A program made the position numbers and the translations under genes. The notes below the pieces were generated by a model, which saw nothing but the letters and a program-made list of their open reading frames with translations, had not been told where the DNA came from and did no database searches. Of a stretch of DNA of 64,000 nt, positions 1 to 12,339 are shown one piece after another; position 1 is the first letter of the stretch; every line of letters begins with the position of its first letter. This DNA is from Chondrosia reniformis (taxonomy: Eukaryota; Porifera; Demospongiae; Chondrillida; Chondrillidae): positions 622,501 to 686,500 of the forward strand of contig OX359196.1 of NCBI GenBank assembly GCA_947172415.1. Direction: 5' to 3'.

Positions 1-1095
1 ACTACCCCTCCCCTATCCAGCTACTCCTCCCCTATCCAGCTACCCCTCTCCTATCCAGCTACTCCTCTCCTATCCAGCTACCCCTCTCCTATCCAGCTAC
101 CCCTCCCCTATCCAGCTACCCCTCCCCTATCCAGCTACCCCTCTCCTATCCAGCTACCCCTCTCCTATCCAGCTACCCCTCCCCTATCCAGCTACCCCTC
201 TCCTATCCAGCTACCCCTCCCCTATCCAGCTACCCCTCTCCTATCCAGCTATCCCTCTCCTATCCAGCTACCCCTCTCCTATCCAGCTACCCCTCCCCTA
301 TCCAGCTACCCCTCTCCTATCCAGCTACCCCTCCCCTATCCAGCTACCCCTCTCCTATCCAGCTACCCCTCTCCTATCCAGCTACCCCTCCCCTATCCAG
401 CTACCCCTCTCCTATCCAGCTACCCCTCTCCTATCCAGCTACCCCTCTCCTATCCAGCTACCCCTCTCCTATCCAGCTACCCCTCCCCTATCCAGCTACC
501 CCTCTCCTATCCAGCTACCCCTCCCCTATCCAGCTACCCCTCTCCTATCCAGCTACCCCTCTCCTATCCAGCTACCCCTCTCCTATCCAGCTACCCCTCT
601 CCTATCCAGCTACCCCTCTCCTATCCAGCTACCCCTCTCCTATCCAGCTACCCCTCTCCTATCCAGCTACCCCTCTCCTATCCAGCTACCCCTCCCCTAT
701 CCAGCTACCCCTCTCCTATCCAGCTACCCCTCTCCTATCCAGCTACTCCTCTCCTATCCAGCTACCCCTCCCATATCCAGCTACCCCTCTCCTATCCAGC
801 TACCCCTCCCCTATCCAGCTACCCCTCTCCTATCCAGCTACCCCTCCCCTATCCAGCTACCCCTCTCCTATCCAGCTACTCCTCTCCTATCCAGCTACCC
901 CTCCCATATCCAGCTACCCCTCTCCTATCCAGCTACCCCTCCCCTATCCAGCTACCCCTCTCCTATCCAGCTACCCCTCTCCTATCCAGCTACTCCTCTC
1001 CTATCCAGCTACCCCTCCCATATCCAGCTACCCCTCCCATATCCAGCTACCCCTCCCCTATCCAGCTACCCCTCTCCTATCCAGCTACTCCTCCC
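1..1095. repeat. 19-bp minisatellite (about 57 copies)
   Basis: Continuous head-to-tail array of a pyrimidine-rich 19-bp unit, ctacccctctcctatccag. Two main variants, with ctcc or cccc in the middle, are interspersed; rarer variants carry ctact, ctatc or cccat. The array reaches the left edge, so its true length is unknown. It lies just upstream of a good 3' splice site at 1140, so it is probably intronic. No reading frame is plausible across it. Confidence 0.97.
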
Positions 1096-1140
1096 CTACA
1101 ATAGAGAAAGTACTGACTTTCATTTTGTATATACTCTCAG

Positions 1141-1308
1141 AACCACCAGAATGGACACCTAGCAATTCATGAGAGTCCTCTTATTATAAGGTATGACTGT
1201 GCTGCTGTCAGCCCCACATTATGTACCCGCAAGCATTTGCTTCCTTCTAAAGGTTTAAGTATTTTATATATTCCTAAATTACTGTTAACGGATGTGTTTC
1301 TGTGGTGA
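1141..1308 (+). CDS. Possible terminal exon of an unidentified gene
   Basis: A strong acceptor (pyrimidine tract ending tatactctcag at 1140) is followed by 55 open codons and a TGA at 1306-1308, entered in phase 0. AATAAA follows at 1753-1758, about 450 bp downstream, consistent with a 3' UTR. The peptide starts NHQNGHLAIHESPLII and matches no family I recognise. Upstream exons would lie left of the minisatellite, outside the window. The call rests only on splice site, open frame and poly(A) signal, and could be chance. Confidence 0.3.
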   Translation, partial: NHQNGHLAIHESPLIIRYDCAAVSPTLCTRKHLLPSKGLSILYIPKLLLTDVFLW

Positions 1309-2346
1309 CTTATCTGTGTTGTGTTAACCAGCAAAACTGCTATTGCTTGCGTAGTCTTGTAGCGATACAAACTGCTCCTATAATGTAACCTCGGAGGAGT
1401 GCTGCCTATCTGAAGATATGATTTGTAAAGCTGTTATAAGTGTTCTTTGGAACATCTGTGAGCTTTGTTAACAGTGTAATACAATGGTAAAGTGAACATC
1501 TGAAAGGCAAGTCGGAAGACGTATACAAGAGACAGTGATTTAGGAATCTGAAAAAATAAGGAAACTTGTATTGCTCATGCTGTATGTATGTACGTACTGG
1601 TGTGACTTATATGTGGATATATATCCATATTGATGCACTAATATAAATGTATAATGTACTCTATGGTAATGCTTTAATGTGTATATTTAATTTTGTCAAC
1701 TAAACGGCCACAATTTATTGCCAATTATAAGTACAAATGAAATTTAACTTACAATAAAAGGAAATGGTACCCATCGGAGACTTGAGTCTTGTTTTCATTC
1801 AAAGCATTACTATACTGCACATAATACATCAAGCGTATCACAGCTTGATCAATTAATTAACTTAAAGTAATTGAACCGTATTGAGGAAGTACATCTCTTC
1901 TCCATGTTTTAGTGGTTAAGACCTGCTGAGCCATACTGCTATTGTAGTTAGAATTGTATAACCTTCCACATTATATGCACTGTACTGTAATTCCATTGGA
2001 AGCAACATACCTGACATTTTAAAGGATGCCTAGCATGGAATACAGGATGTGAACATGACATGACTACATTTGTGCATATTTCATTATATTTGGTGACTAG
2101 CTTTGATACACTATCATAATATCCATAATATATATACACTACCATAATATCCATAATATATAATACACTACCATAATACATATGTGTATATGGTATGATA
2201 TGTGAGTGTTCCAGTTGTTTCTGCTCAAATACCACTCACAACACATTCTGTGATGATTGCTTGCTTTGTATGGTAGAGGATATTGAAGAATATATGTTCC
2301 CTCAATGATATAAGTATAGTTGTACTTATGTAAGAGGATATTAAAG
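1309..2346. other. Putative 3' UTR and intergenic DNA
   Basis: AT-rich and non-coding in every frame. It contains AATAAA at 1753-1758 and a run of ccataatat repeats around 2110-2180. No other structured feature seen. Confidence 0.6.
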
Positions 2347-3368
2347 ATGAATGAACCCCTTTGGAGTCTGTTAGAAGAGATTGTCACTAGTATTGGTAGG
2401 AGTGAAATAGGCACGCCCACTGCAATCCTACCAGGAGGTGACCACCTTGCAAATCAATACCCCTCAGTTGAGATAAAGATACACAAGCTGCTGTGTATTG
2501 CTTGTTTCTCTATAAACATCTTGTCCTGGTGGAATTTTTGAGGTTGAGTAGTTGTATAAACTACTTAAGTGATAGGATCATTCCAGCTGGAATACTTCCC
2601 TCCCTGTCTCTGGATCTCGGGAATTACCTCATCCTGTACAGTCTTGCCTTACAGCAGCAGCGGTGATTGTACGTATATATCATTTACAGGAGTCATGGAA
2701 GGTGCTACTAATATCAACTGGCGAGTTGTGATTTTAGAACATTATCATTTACAGAAGTCATGGAAGGTGCTACTAATATCAACTGGCGAGTTGTGATTTT
2801 AGAACATTATCATTTACAGAAGTCATGGAAAGTGCTACTAATATCAACTGGAGAGTTGAGTTTTCAGTGATTTTAGAACATTATCATTTACAGAAGTCAT
2901 GGAAGGTGCTACTAATATCAACTGGTGAGTTGAATTTTCAGTGATTTTAGAACATTATCATTTACAGAAGTCATGGAAAGTGCTACTAACATCAACTGGC
3001 GAGTTGAGAGTTTCAGTCATTATCATTTACAGGAGTCATGGAAGGTGCTACTAATATCAACTGGCGAGTTTAATGTTGTCATGGTAACCACCATGGTGGT
3101 TTCTATAGTTGCTAAATCAGGAGTACTTGATCACTCCCTCTACAACCAGATATAGTGGATTAATAGTCTCCCTACCTAATACATAATATTGATATTTAGA
3201 TGTAATGAGTGTAATCCCTGTTTTTATCTGTCAATGAATCTAGTTATTATTTGCTTATTGGCAGGAAATGGTCAGATGATCCAATTGGCCATTCCTCTTA
3301 GGGTCAAGCTTAAGGGTTTGTAACAACCAGATCAACTCGCATAAACAAGTGGTTGGAGTAGGTTGTTG

Positions 3369-3442
<74 letters not shown>

Positions 3443-4289
3443 TAATAATATATTAAAGGGACACATGCAAAATAAAAGCACTTGGCCAAACTGGGCCCAT
3501 GAATTACTAAATACAACCAGAAACGAGACTTATAATACTGTAATAATATTTAATTGTTCCTCGGTCCCTTGATCATGTGGTGGGCTTGCATTTGCATTCA
3601 TATATCTACATATAATATACTAATATATACATACAGTTATAGTACATGTCCTAAGATCTGTGGACACCCCACCCCACATACGTACGTATACTCTATATAC
3701 GTACTGAAGTGGCATCATTCTTTTGATTAACTGCTAATGTCTCCACATCTTCCCCTCCCTTGTGCAATATTGTGCAATATTGTGCAATATTGTGTTAAGG
3801 GGGTATCTTCTCAGTATGAAGTACTGACACATAGATGTTAATATTTCATTTGTACTATGCACAGGTCTTATATTGACTATTGCCATACTATTATTTGATA
3901 ATGATGTAATCCCTAGGAATCCTTATTAAATCTCTGACCAGCCCTGATTACTTGTATTGCTAGGTAAATAGTATGTCAAGCATGTGGTATTGGGCGGATA
4001 TATGTTCTTATCTCATGTAAAAATATAGTGAGCAATGTACTTACTCCAGATGGCCTGCCTGTTACTATGTATGTTGATATTTGCCCTTTAGACTACCGCT
4101 GTGATTTTGATTAGGTATGTGGTTGCTATGGTTACCCAGCCCACTCACCTGCTTACTGCATTCTCTCTCCTCACTTTCTCTTCTCATTTGCTGGGCTCGG
4201 ATGTTGAAAACTACATGAGCATACTTACAGTAGCCATTTGTATCATCCTTCAGATGGGAGTCATTGTGTACCAGAAATTAGTGGGATGA
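2347..4289 (+). CDS. Small membrane protein, three-exon model, family unknown
   Basis: Exons 2347-2437, 2587-2662 and 4115-4289 join with matching phases (1/1 and 2/2) at GT-AG sites. They give about 113 residues ending VIVYQKLVG and a TGA at 4287-4289. The N-terminus (MNEPLWSLLEEIVTSIGR) looks amphipathic. It is followed by hydrophobic stretches around residues 35-55 (DLGNYLILYSLAL), 68-82 and 93-108 (LTVAICIILQMGVIVY), so two or three membrane segments are likely. ATTAAA at 4307 could be its poly(A) signal. No conserved family was recognised, so no function is assigned. An upstream in-frame Met at 2320 is possible. Intron 2 contains the 65-bp array and an AAT microsatellite. Confidence 0.5.
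2681..3075 (+). repeat. 65-74-bp tandem array, six copies, with splice-like sites
   Basis: Copies begin at 2681, 2746, 2811, 2885, 2959 and 3024. Each carries catttacag (acceptor-like), a 31-nt core, then actgg[c/t/a]gagtt (donor-like in copy 4, GC or GA in the others). Copies 3 and 4 have an extra ttttcag insert. The array lies in intron 2 of the small membrane-protein model. Confidence 0.93.
3371..3510. repeat. AAT microsatellite joined to a dispersed repeat
   Basis: About 23 AAT triplets (3371-3440) are followed by a segment containing aaaataaaagcacttggcca (3459-3505). The same segment recurs in inverted orientation at 51680-51722, again beside an ATT run. The association suggests a short element with a simple-repeat tail. 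Apparent poly-Asn and poly-Tyr frames here are artefacts. Confidence 0.85.
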
Positions 4290-4436
4290 GAATACTAAAC
4301 CCTGAAATTAAAACACAATATTAACATAAAATTTAAATTTACAACAGGTGGATAAAATATTAAGTTATGAATAAAATAGTGAAATAATATATGATATACG
4401 TATAAATATGTATAAATATAAGTACATGCAAATCGG

Positions 4437-4661
4437 GAGCTTTTTAAACTCTCTTCTGGTTAGCAATGGAGGAGTTGCGGTATACAAAGGAATTAGAGAC
4501 ATTAATTAGATACAGGGTAGCCATTTTAGTCGTCATATATTCATCTGAATGCAAGCATTGCTTCTATTGTATATTTGTGACCCTGTATCTAATTAATGTC
4601 TCTAATTCCTTTATATACCGCAACTCCTCCATTGCTAACCAGAAGAGAGTCTAAAAAGCTC
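4437..4661. mobile_element. Foldback (MITE-like) element with near-perfect 82-bp arms
   Basis: The arms 4437-4518 and 4580-4661 are reverse complements with very few mismatches. They start gagctttttaaactctc and are separated by a 61-bp centre. The element has no coding capacity. Near-identical arms suggest a recent insertion or ongoing arm homogenisation. No clear target duplication was identified. Confidence 0.9.
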
Positions 4662-7330
4662 GCTCCCCATGTCTATGGCCTGATTTGTAACAAGAAACAG
4701 TAATGTAATTACAGTTAATTAGAATGGTATTCTACACCAGTCCTTTTGGCGTCCATGATCCTGCCCATTGTAATGCATGAATGATTTGGTATGTACCTTT
4801 CAATGTTCAGCTTTTGTGAACCCATTGACAGCTTGTAATTCAATTTATATAACTCTTTCCACAGATTCAACATAATATAGGAAGGAGTATTATAAAAAGA
4901 TTATACATAATACCTGATACTCTGTAATTTTATTTTTATAGTCTCATAATACATAATAATAGAACATATTAAGATCTTTATACAATTGTGTGTATGTAGT
5001 GCTCTGTATATGTAAATTTGCTGGTTTTATTGATTACTTCTCAATGAGTGCAGTAATTATGGTTTTTAGATGAATTAGTGCTCTATACTGGTGTGTATTA
5101 CACCTCTGACTGTACAGCTACAGTCACGTACTGACACCATTACTAACATGCTTGAAATATCAGTTTAAAAGGCATGTGTAGCTACGTATGTGTTTTATGT
5201 GAACACATTTTCACTTATTCAACCAATTTACTTATTGTATAGGAACTTTGTGGCTTAATACAGTTGCATTCAGTCACCGCAGTAATACAATTTTATGTTT
5301 TTTCATTGACTCTGAAACTGTGAAAAGTGTTACAAGCAACCTCTAATGTGTACTCCAGTAATGTATAAAATGTTAACCTGTTTTGTAATTTTGTGGCTTT
5401 CGTTTTTGTTATGTACATAATTGGTAAGATTTATTCCTCAGATGATAAAGTAGATCTAACGTTATGTAACAGAAATACCAAAGAAATCATTCATAAATCT
5501 TCCATTTGACCAGTGAGTTCCTAATTTCCTGCCTTGTATCCTCTTCCAGAATCTTTCTTAAAATGGAGTAATAATAGTTATGTACAATTATATATATAAT
5601 GAACAGTGTAGTGATCGATGGCATTTTCAGTCACATGTATGCATCACTCCATTATCACTTCTCTGCATGCAGGACCAACTTAATTCTTGAAAAACTAGTC
5701 TTGCCATCTCTTTTGACCTTTTTGATGATTTAGTCAGGACAGTTCCCCTAATTAATGATACTGATAGATTGTAACATACAGAAAGTGATTGTTGGCTAAA
5801 TACAGTATTGTTAGGTGCTACTGGTATTTCACATATTGAATACATTAGCACCTAATAATCAATAACTTCTTAACTTCTTGATTCCTTACATATTAGGCAG
5901 GCTTTGGCTTAGCTAAGTGATTTATATCAATCCTGCCCTGACCGCATATTGTGTTGTGATTAGTAAGATTTGTAAATTAAAAGTGTGTTGAATGTCTACT
6001 CCTTCTCCTTGTATGCACACATAGCCTACGCAGTTGGGTAGGCAACATGCAGTGAATTTAAACATTTAGATACAGCTATTCAAACAGAACCCAATCAAAT
6101 TTACTGATTTGAAAAGCTAGTTTTGGTAGACAGGTGTGGCCATTCAATGCAGCCGATGCATTTCATAGCCACACCTCTTTACAGACTAATTGGAGAGATA
6201 CATTATCTAAGTGTAATAACAGAGGTTCCTGCTTGGGTACTGTTTAGTAATTGGCCAACCATTAACATAGGACTGTATCTGTACATAAAATGACATCACC
6301 AATACTTAAGGGTCTATGTCCTTATATATAGCATGGGTGCATGTATCTCAGACAGGGACATGAATATTGTTTTATTTTCCAATTAGTGACTCAAACAATG
6401 AGATAGTGTATAATATTCATCACTTTAAGTGTTGATTGGTCGTCAAGTGGGTATAGTATTATGTGGCTATCCCACTCATAGAGAGTACCTCTCTATTTAA
6501 AGGTGTTGATTTGCTGATGAGAATTTGAATAAAATTTAAATTTTAAATACTACATAGTAAGAAATACGTATTTTTGATGATGTCTAGAAACACTAATAAA
6601 GGGTGATTAAGGATGATGAGCCAACATGCTATGAATCCCATCCAGTGTGTTTGCTAAAATGAGGTTCCACACGTAACTAAATCAGGACCTCTTGTTATAT
6701 TTTATAGTTGTAAAATAGTGGTACTTAAGGTCTGAGTTAATATATGCATATTCAAAGTTTCACTGGAGCATTTGTCTAGACTGAATTGTAAAAGATACTT
6801 GTAAAGGATACTTTTGGCTTGTCCTGTCATATATCTATTATACCCTATTTGATTCTTGTGGGATCATGACAGTTATGGATTGATTGCAGAGAGTTTTATA
6901 TTTACAGTAAGACAAGACATGGCTAGACATCAGAAGTGGTTTAGGGAGTAGAGTGATTGAGGTCTGTCACCAAGCGACACACATGAAACCTCAGACAGGT
7001 GTTTCACTAGTGCTGGTTTTGACTGTTGTGAATTCAAAACATCCCTGGACTACAGCCACCTGTTAATTACTGCTAGAGGACTTCAAAGATTATGCATGAT
7101 GTCACATCAGAGTATTCAATTACCAGAACAGTTTTGGATAATCATTACATGAGTTAGGAGTAGAAATAGCTTTACGATTGCCTTGATATCAAGATAACAA
7201 GCACTTTAATTCACTAGTTAGACTATACATTGATAATATATTATTTGCAATAGTATATATCAAAGTGAGAATATTGGTGGGAATTACACTTAGTGTCAAG
7301 CTGTAATTTGAGGGTCAGTAGAATTAAATT

Positions 7331-7503
7331 GCTTCATCTACGTACTTTAGAGTAAAGGCCTGTAGGGAGTTAAACCTAGTGAGAGCTTTGGATGAAGATA
7401 CAAGAGTCTTCTTCTTCTCCACTGGGCCAGACAGCTGTTTCTAGGAATTCCACCCTAATTAGTGATCCTTGGAATCTTTTGTCTTCTTCATCTTTTGTGA
7501 GCC
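7331..7503 (+). repeat. SINE-like dispersed repeat copy
   Basis: One of about 18 copies in the window of a roughly 200-bp family. The recognisable core runs from gagtaaaggcctatagg, through gagagctttggatgaagat and ttcttctccactgggccaga, to a ctgggaattccaccct-type block. This copy is nearly full length. Confidence 0.85.
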
Positions 7504-7530
7504 CAGATGTACATATTCCATAACAATACA

Positions 7531-7634
7531 GTGGTTTATAAGTTAACAATTAGCTCTAAACATTCATAAATGAATTCATTTCATATGGTGGTTTATAATT
7601 TAACAATTAGCTCTAAACATTCATAAATGAATTC
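7531..7634. repeat. 57-bp direct duplication
   Basis: A 47-bp block starting gtggtttata and ending tgaattc occurs at 7531-7577 and again at 7588-7634. The two copies differ at only a couple of positions. A recent local tandem duplication. Confidence 0.9.
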
Positions 7635-8060
7635 TTAGCTCATAATTCCGACTATAACCTAGAAGTAGTTCAAGTGGCTGGTGTGGTCTTAATGATTTTC
7701 TCTATTCTAGTCTGTAAGGTTTGAATTTGGTATTTGCAGCTGTTCGTAGACCGCAACTAACCGTACTAGTATAATGATCCTTTATCAGGAGATGTACATA
7801 CGTACATATGTGTGATTTAATTTAATATTCTTTGAAAACTACGTATGTAGTATGATTTAATTGAGATTTGATATGGTGTTATCTCTGGAAGTGAAAGAGG
7901 TGGCGTAGCTCACCTGGAATGATTTGTTTTATCAGTTACATAATAGTTATAAAGGACTGTCCATATCTATCAGTGTTTCAAATTGTCAGAAGATAACAGA
8001 CCAAGTGTAATGACATATTATTGGACCAATCCACAAGGACAATTGGTTAATATTTTTAAT

Positions 8061-8192
8061 ATGAAAATCTAATACACCATTTCCTATATGCTATGCCTAC
8101 TCTGTAAAAAAGCCTATAGGGAACTAAACCTGGAGAGAGCTTTGGATGAAGATACAGGAGTCTTTTCTTCCTTCTTCTGCTCCACTAGGCCA
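8061..8192 (+). repeat. SINE-like dispersed repeat copy
   Basis: Carries the alternative 5' part (aaaatctaatacaccattt, then ctatgcctactctgtaaaa) followed by the shared core. The same subfamily occurs at 22391 (-), 49386 (-), 52877 (+) and 62600 (+). Confidence 0.85.
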
Positions 8193-9065
8193 TATGTTCA
8201 GAGCAAGCGCTTGATTAGACATTGTATGTGTTGTGTGACTAAACATATCATTCTGTGGTTCTTCTCTGTTAAACACATCCAGTTATGTCACTTTTAACAC
8301 TTATGCTGTTTATATTTCGTTGAATGCATCACATCTCAAGCAAGTTTGAAACATATGTAGGGTCTTAGTGCAAGACGCCTGGTTAAAATAAGTTTGCATT
8401 AAATAGGTATCTTTTATGGTACCAATTTTATAAACTTCAGACTCAATTAAACATACAGTACAATGATGTAAACACCCCCTAAGTACAATATGATGTAACT
8501 ACAAATCTGTTTGAAATATCACTGTTCTAGTATAGCTGGTTTCATTTTTAAGTCCTCTGATTTTATATAAGTTGACCTATGTTATTTTTAAACTAAAACA
8601 ACTTTATGTAATTAAAGTCGTGATTTTGATATTCTAAGAAATTAATTTCATTTGAGGTTTTATATTTGATTATGAAATTCAGTAAAACGGATGAGTTGCC
8701 AAGTAACCATTCAATTGGATTTATATATTATGTCATTACAACATCACATCCTAATACATGTTTTTTTAACAGTTACGTAAACCAGGGATTTTCTTTTCCA
8801 TAATGTAATAATTACGTATGTGCATTTGGTTTTACAGTCAAAATAAGCTATGTACATATGTACATACATATGTACCTACACCAATTGCTGAAAAATTGTG
8901 CCACCGGGCCTGTAAAATACTTTCTCAATGAATGCTACAACAACCTATATCACTTCATTCCCACATACGTATGTATGTATGTAATGGTAAATTTGATGGA
9001 AGAATTAAGGTTGGAGTACTTCATTTGTAATAGAATAAGAATTTCTTCTAACTGTGTCGAACTTA

Positions 9066-9214
9066 TCTTTAAGATGGTACATCTTTCAACTCTTTGAGCA
9101 TCTAAAAACGCAGTTCGTCTTGGTAAATCTTCTGGTCGGATGTTTCGACCCTGAGGGTCTTCTTCAGTGACTGATTAGATGCTCAAAGAATCGAAAGATG
9201 TACCATCTTAAAGA
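9066..9214. mobile_element. TA-flanked foldback element carrying a hammerhead-like core
   Basis: Terminal inverted repeats start tctttaagatgg and continue through tacatctttc and gagcatctaa. TA dinucleotides flank both ends (9064-9065 and 9215-9216), as for Tc1/mariner-type MITEs. The arms resemble those of the element at 43650-43828. The centre holds the motif at 9142-9167. Non-coding. Confidence 0.85.
9142..9167 (-). other. Hammerhead-ribozyme-like core
   Basis: On the - strand: CTGAAGA, one extra A, a 5-bp hairpin (GACCC / GGGTC with a TCA loop), then GAAAC. This fits the conserved C3-U-G-A-N-G-A9, stem II, G12-A-A-A15.1 order of hammerhead ribozymes, with an inserted A after A9. A possible GUU cleavage triplet lies before the outer stem in a type I arrangement. 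Activity is untested; a degenerate conserved hairpin is the alternative. Confidence 0.45.
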
Positions 9215-10179
9215 TATTTCATTTATGTTGAATCATCTATATGTATAGACTTTTTTGTCTTTGCAGTTTAGTTTGAATATGGGCACAATCTTTGGAAGGG
9301 TTGAAGATTAATAAAAGTTTTATCACTATTGTTCTTAAGACACTCAAAAATCAAAGGATGATTTCTATCAATCAGTCACACCTAAACCATATACTAATAG
9401 TTTTTTTTTAGTTTATTACTATATTTCAAAGAGTGGTAGTTACATACAGCTGGTGGCTCTGATCTTTGTACAGTTGTAATTTGTTAAGTTTGATATATAC
9501 GTAGGTATATACAAGGAAACATCTGGTAACACTGATTGAGGCAGATTGTCGCTTGTCTCGTGTGTAGACTTGCTGATTTGTAGAATGACATCCTCAAGTA
9601 ACAATATTTAAAGTTGATTCTCACTGATTGAAAGGGGATTAAATGTTCGTAAATTGTATTATACTATGTGTAATAACTACTGAAATTAGAGGTGTGAGAC
9701 GCCAGAATACATATCACAGTCAAGCATTTGCACCTGCTTCTCTGAAAGGATTTCTATTAGCACTTATTCAGTGGATACCAAACTCCTCAAATTCTTGTCT
9801 ATTCAAAATGTTTGTACTAGGGAAACAATCCTCTTAAGGGGTAGAAATATTTACCAATCTCCCAAAATGCAGTTCTCTGAATGATATTATCAGTGCAAAC
9901 TATGTAATGGATTATACTAAAGGGTAACCTTACTTAATTCTCTTATTGCTTCGGAATGTTGATTGTGTATTTCAATAAAAACCGAATTAGACATCTAATT
10001 GATGCTGCCTTTAATATCAAACTGGTGCAGAATTTGGAGACATACACATGTGAAAAATGTTTCTACATGAAGCAAGAGGGATGTAATTGTACTTAGCTTA
10101 TGCAATGGCTACGATCAAAGTGATATTTCTACGTGTAGAGAGTCACTGTTTTAACAATATCTGACAGATACATAAACTA

Positions 10180-10610
10180 ACTTAGAAACTATCTTTTGTA
10201 ACTTTTCTTTATTAAATTTATAATATATTTGGCTTTCAAATGTCTTCTCATTGTATGTCAAAGAAAGAGAAGTGTTTAAGTTACACATACTTTGGAGTGC
10301 ATGCTAAAACAACTTGACCCCTGTTTGCCTTAAAATCTTTGATTGACTTGTGTAATGAAAAATGAAATGTGTACATCGGTAGATGTGGACACCGGCAGTT
10401 CACTGTGTTTCTTCTTTGATAGTGTGTGTTTACTGACAGAATGTAGAATTGTACCAATTACACTGAAATGCTTTTTCTAAGAAATTAAAGATTAAAAATG
10501 TGCCCACTATTCACAGGAACTACCCAAAGGATCACCTGGCTAACACCTTTGAGGATTGAAAATGTGACCACAATATTATTGAATTGGCAGGAAGTGTCCC
10601 AACTTGTTAC
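10180..10610 (+). repeat. Duplicated segment, copy 1
   Basis: Closely similar to 11680-12080. Shared blocks include cttagaaactatcttttgta, a ggcttt...tcattg block, and a long block from cagttcactgtgtttcttc to gaattggcaggaagtgtccc. Both copies keep a partly open frame containing TQRITWLTP and NWQEVSQ, which may be part of a decayed repeat rather than an exon. Confidence 0.85.
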
Positions 10611-10749
10611 ACTGCAATGGATAACTATTATGTACTACCTATCCAGGCTTCTTAAAACACCTGGCGATTATGTGTGCTTAAGTCAAATCTTTGTGTTGTG
10701 GAGGATATGTGCTGTGGTTACAGTTACATTATGTTATGATAAGGAGAAA

Positions 10750-10990
10750 AGTGAAACTAATTGGAATAGTGCACAAATGCTTGAGTGGTGTGGCTCCAGA
10801 TAGACTTGGTAAAGATTTAGTGTTTGAAGGCCAAAAATAAGTATTATACCAGAGGGGTGAAAGCAAATTTATTATCTCTCCCATTGGTATCAAGTAATTA
10901 TGGAAGATTTTCATTTACAAGTTCAGTAACCATAATGTGGAATGATCTGCCTAGTAATATAAGGCAGATCACTGTGTTTCTTTTGATATA
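10750..10990 (+). mobile_element. Decayed non-LTR retrotransposon (LINE) RT C-terminus
   Basis: Conceptual translation shows HKCLSGVAPDRLGKDLV, then after a frame change NYGRFSFTSSVTIMWNDLP followed by SNIRQ. This is the typical order at the C-terminal end of non-LTR reverse transcriptase ORFs (H-K-x-L-x-G-x-A-P ... Y-G-x-x-S-F ... W-N-x-L-P). The fragment contains a stop and a frameshift, so it is dead. The rest of the element was not found; clade not assigned. Confidence 0.75.
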
Positions 10991-11679
10991 ACCATTATTT
11001 ATTTTTGTGATTTTAAATATGTTGACTATGTATCATGTTTGTTTGCCTCCTTAATGAGGATAACCTTTATTAGCTGTTTGTTAAAAATAATAATATGTGT
11101 TTATTTGTTAATCCCTTTATAAGTGCTATATACGTATGTACATAAGACAAGATTGTAGTAAATTGGATATCTACCTAGTCAGCACTCCCAGTTGCCATCC
11201 ACATGTACGTATGGATCCACTGATATGTACACTGCTTACAGTACCAAGTGTGTAATCATTGGGTTAATATCAAACTGTGAATACTTTGATGACGTTTTTC
11301 CTACTAATTTTTTTCAGTTACAGCAAAAGGTTGCATTCATTGAATGATGTTAGTCTATTAATTGATGTAAATTGCTAAAGGAGTGATTTCTATTACAGAT
11401 AGCCTTTAGTGTATAGGAAGAGGATTATATGGGCATTAGTATACATTAATGGCAGGCGTTTAACTTCATATGGCTTCTGCAGATCAGGCCACTAGTTTGT
11501 GTGTGTCCTGCGGTTGCCTATGGCTTCAGTTCTGGACTGTAGTCTGAGTGAACAGCTGTCAATTAACCAAACTCGGTGATACGTATGTGTAGATTTATTC
11601 TCTGACAAGTGGTCCCCTATTATCTCTTCTCTAATGAGTCAATGTTTAGCCTATTTTAACAACATCTAAGTTACAGCAT

Positions 11680-12080
11680 ACATTTACTTAGAAACTATCT
11701 TTTGTAAACTTTTCTTCACTGAATTAATCTTTGGCTTTCGTATGACTTCTCATTGCATGTCAAAGAAAAGGTACTGTTTATGTTATACTTACTTTGGACA
11801 CCTGTTTGTCTTAAAATCTTTGATTTACTTGTAATGAAAGATATTACATAAATGTGGACACCAGCAGTTCACTGTGTTTCTTCTTTGATAGTGTGTGTTT
11901 ACTGACAGAATGTAGAATTGTGCCAATTATACTGAAATGCTTTTTCTAAGAAATTAAAGATTGAAAATGTCCCCACTATTCACAGGAACTACCCAAAGGA
12001 TCACCTGGCTAACACCTTTGAGGATTGAAAATGTGACCACAATATTATTGAATTGGCAGGAAGTGTCCCAATCTGTTACT
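11680..12080 (+). repeat. Duplicated segment, copy 2
   Basis: Partner of 10180-10610, about 1.5 kb downstream in the same orientation, with small indels. Its flanks differ from copy 1 after about 12080, where the LINE tail is absent. Confidence 0.85.
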
Positions 12081-12339
12081 ACCCATTGTACCTATAATGT
12101 AGGTATCCAGGCTCTCTCTATACACCTGGCGATTATGTGTGCCACTCTGTTAACTATGATGTACTTACAACAATTAATAAATCAGCAATATTGTTCCATC
12201 AATGTCCCTGCGTGTGATTACAACTTTAATAACCAGCATTACAACTGAGAGAATATTGGATATGTACATTGAGAGTTTAGAACTAACTGGTTTCAAATTA
12301 ATTATCCAAAACACCATTCTTTAATACTCAACTTAAGAC

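Noticed and set aside
1-1095. CRISPR-like array
   Set aside because: Units are contiguous 19-mers with no spacers, in a eukaryotic genome; it is a minisatellite.
3310-3572. Poly-Asn and poly-Tyr proteins
   Set aside because: They are translations of an AAT microsatellite.
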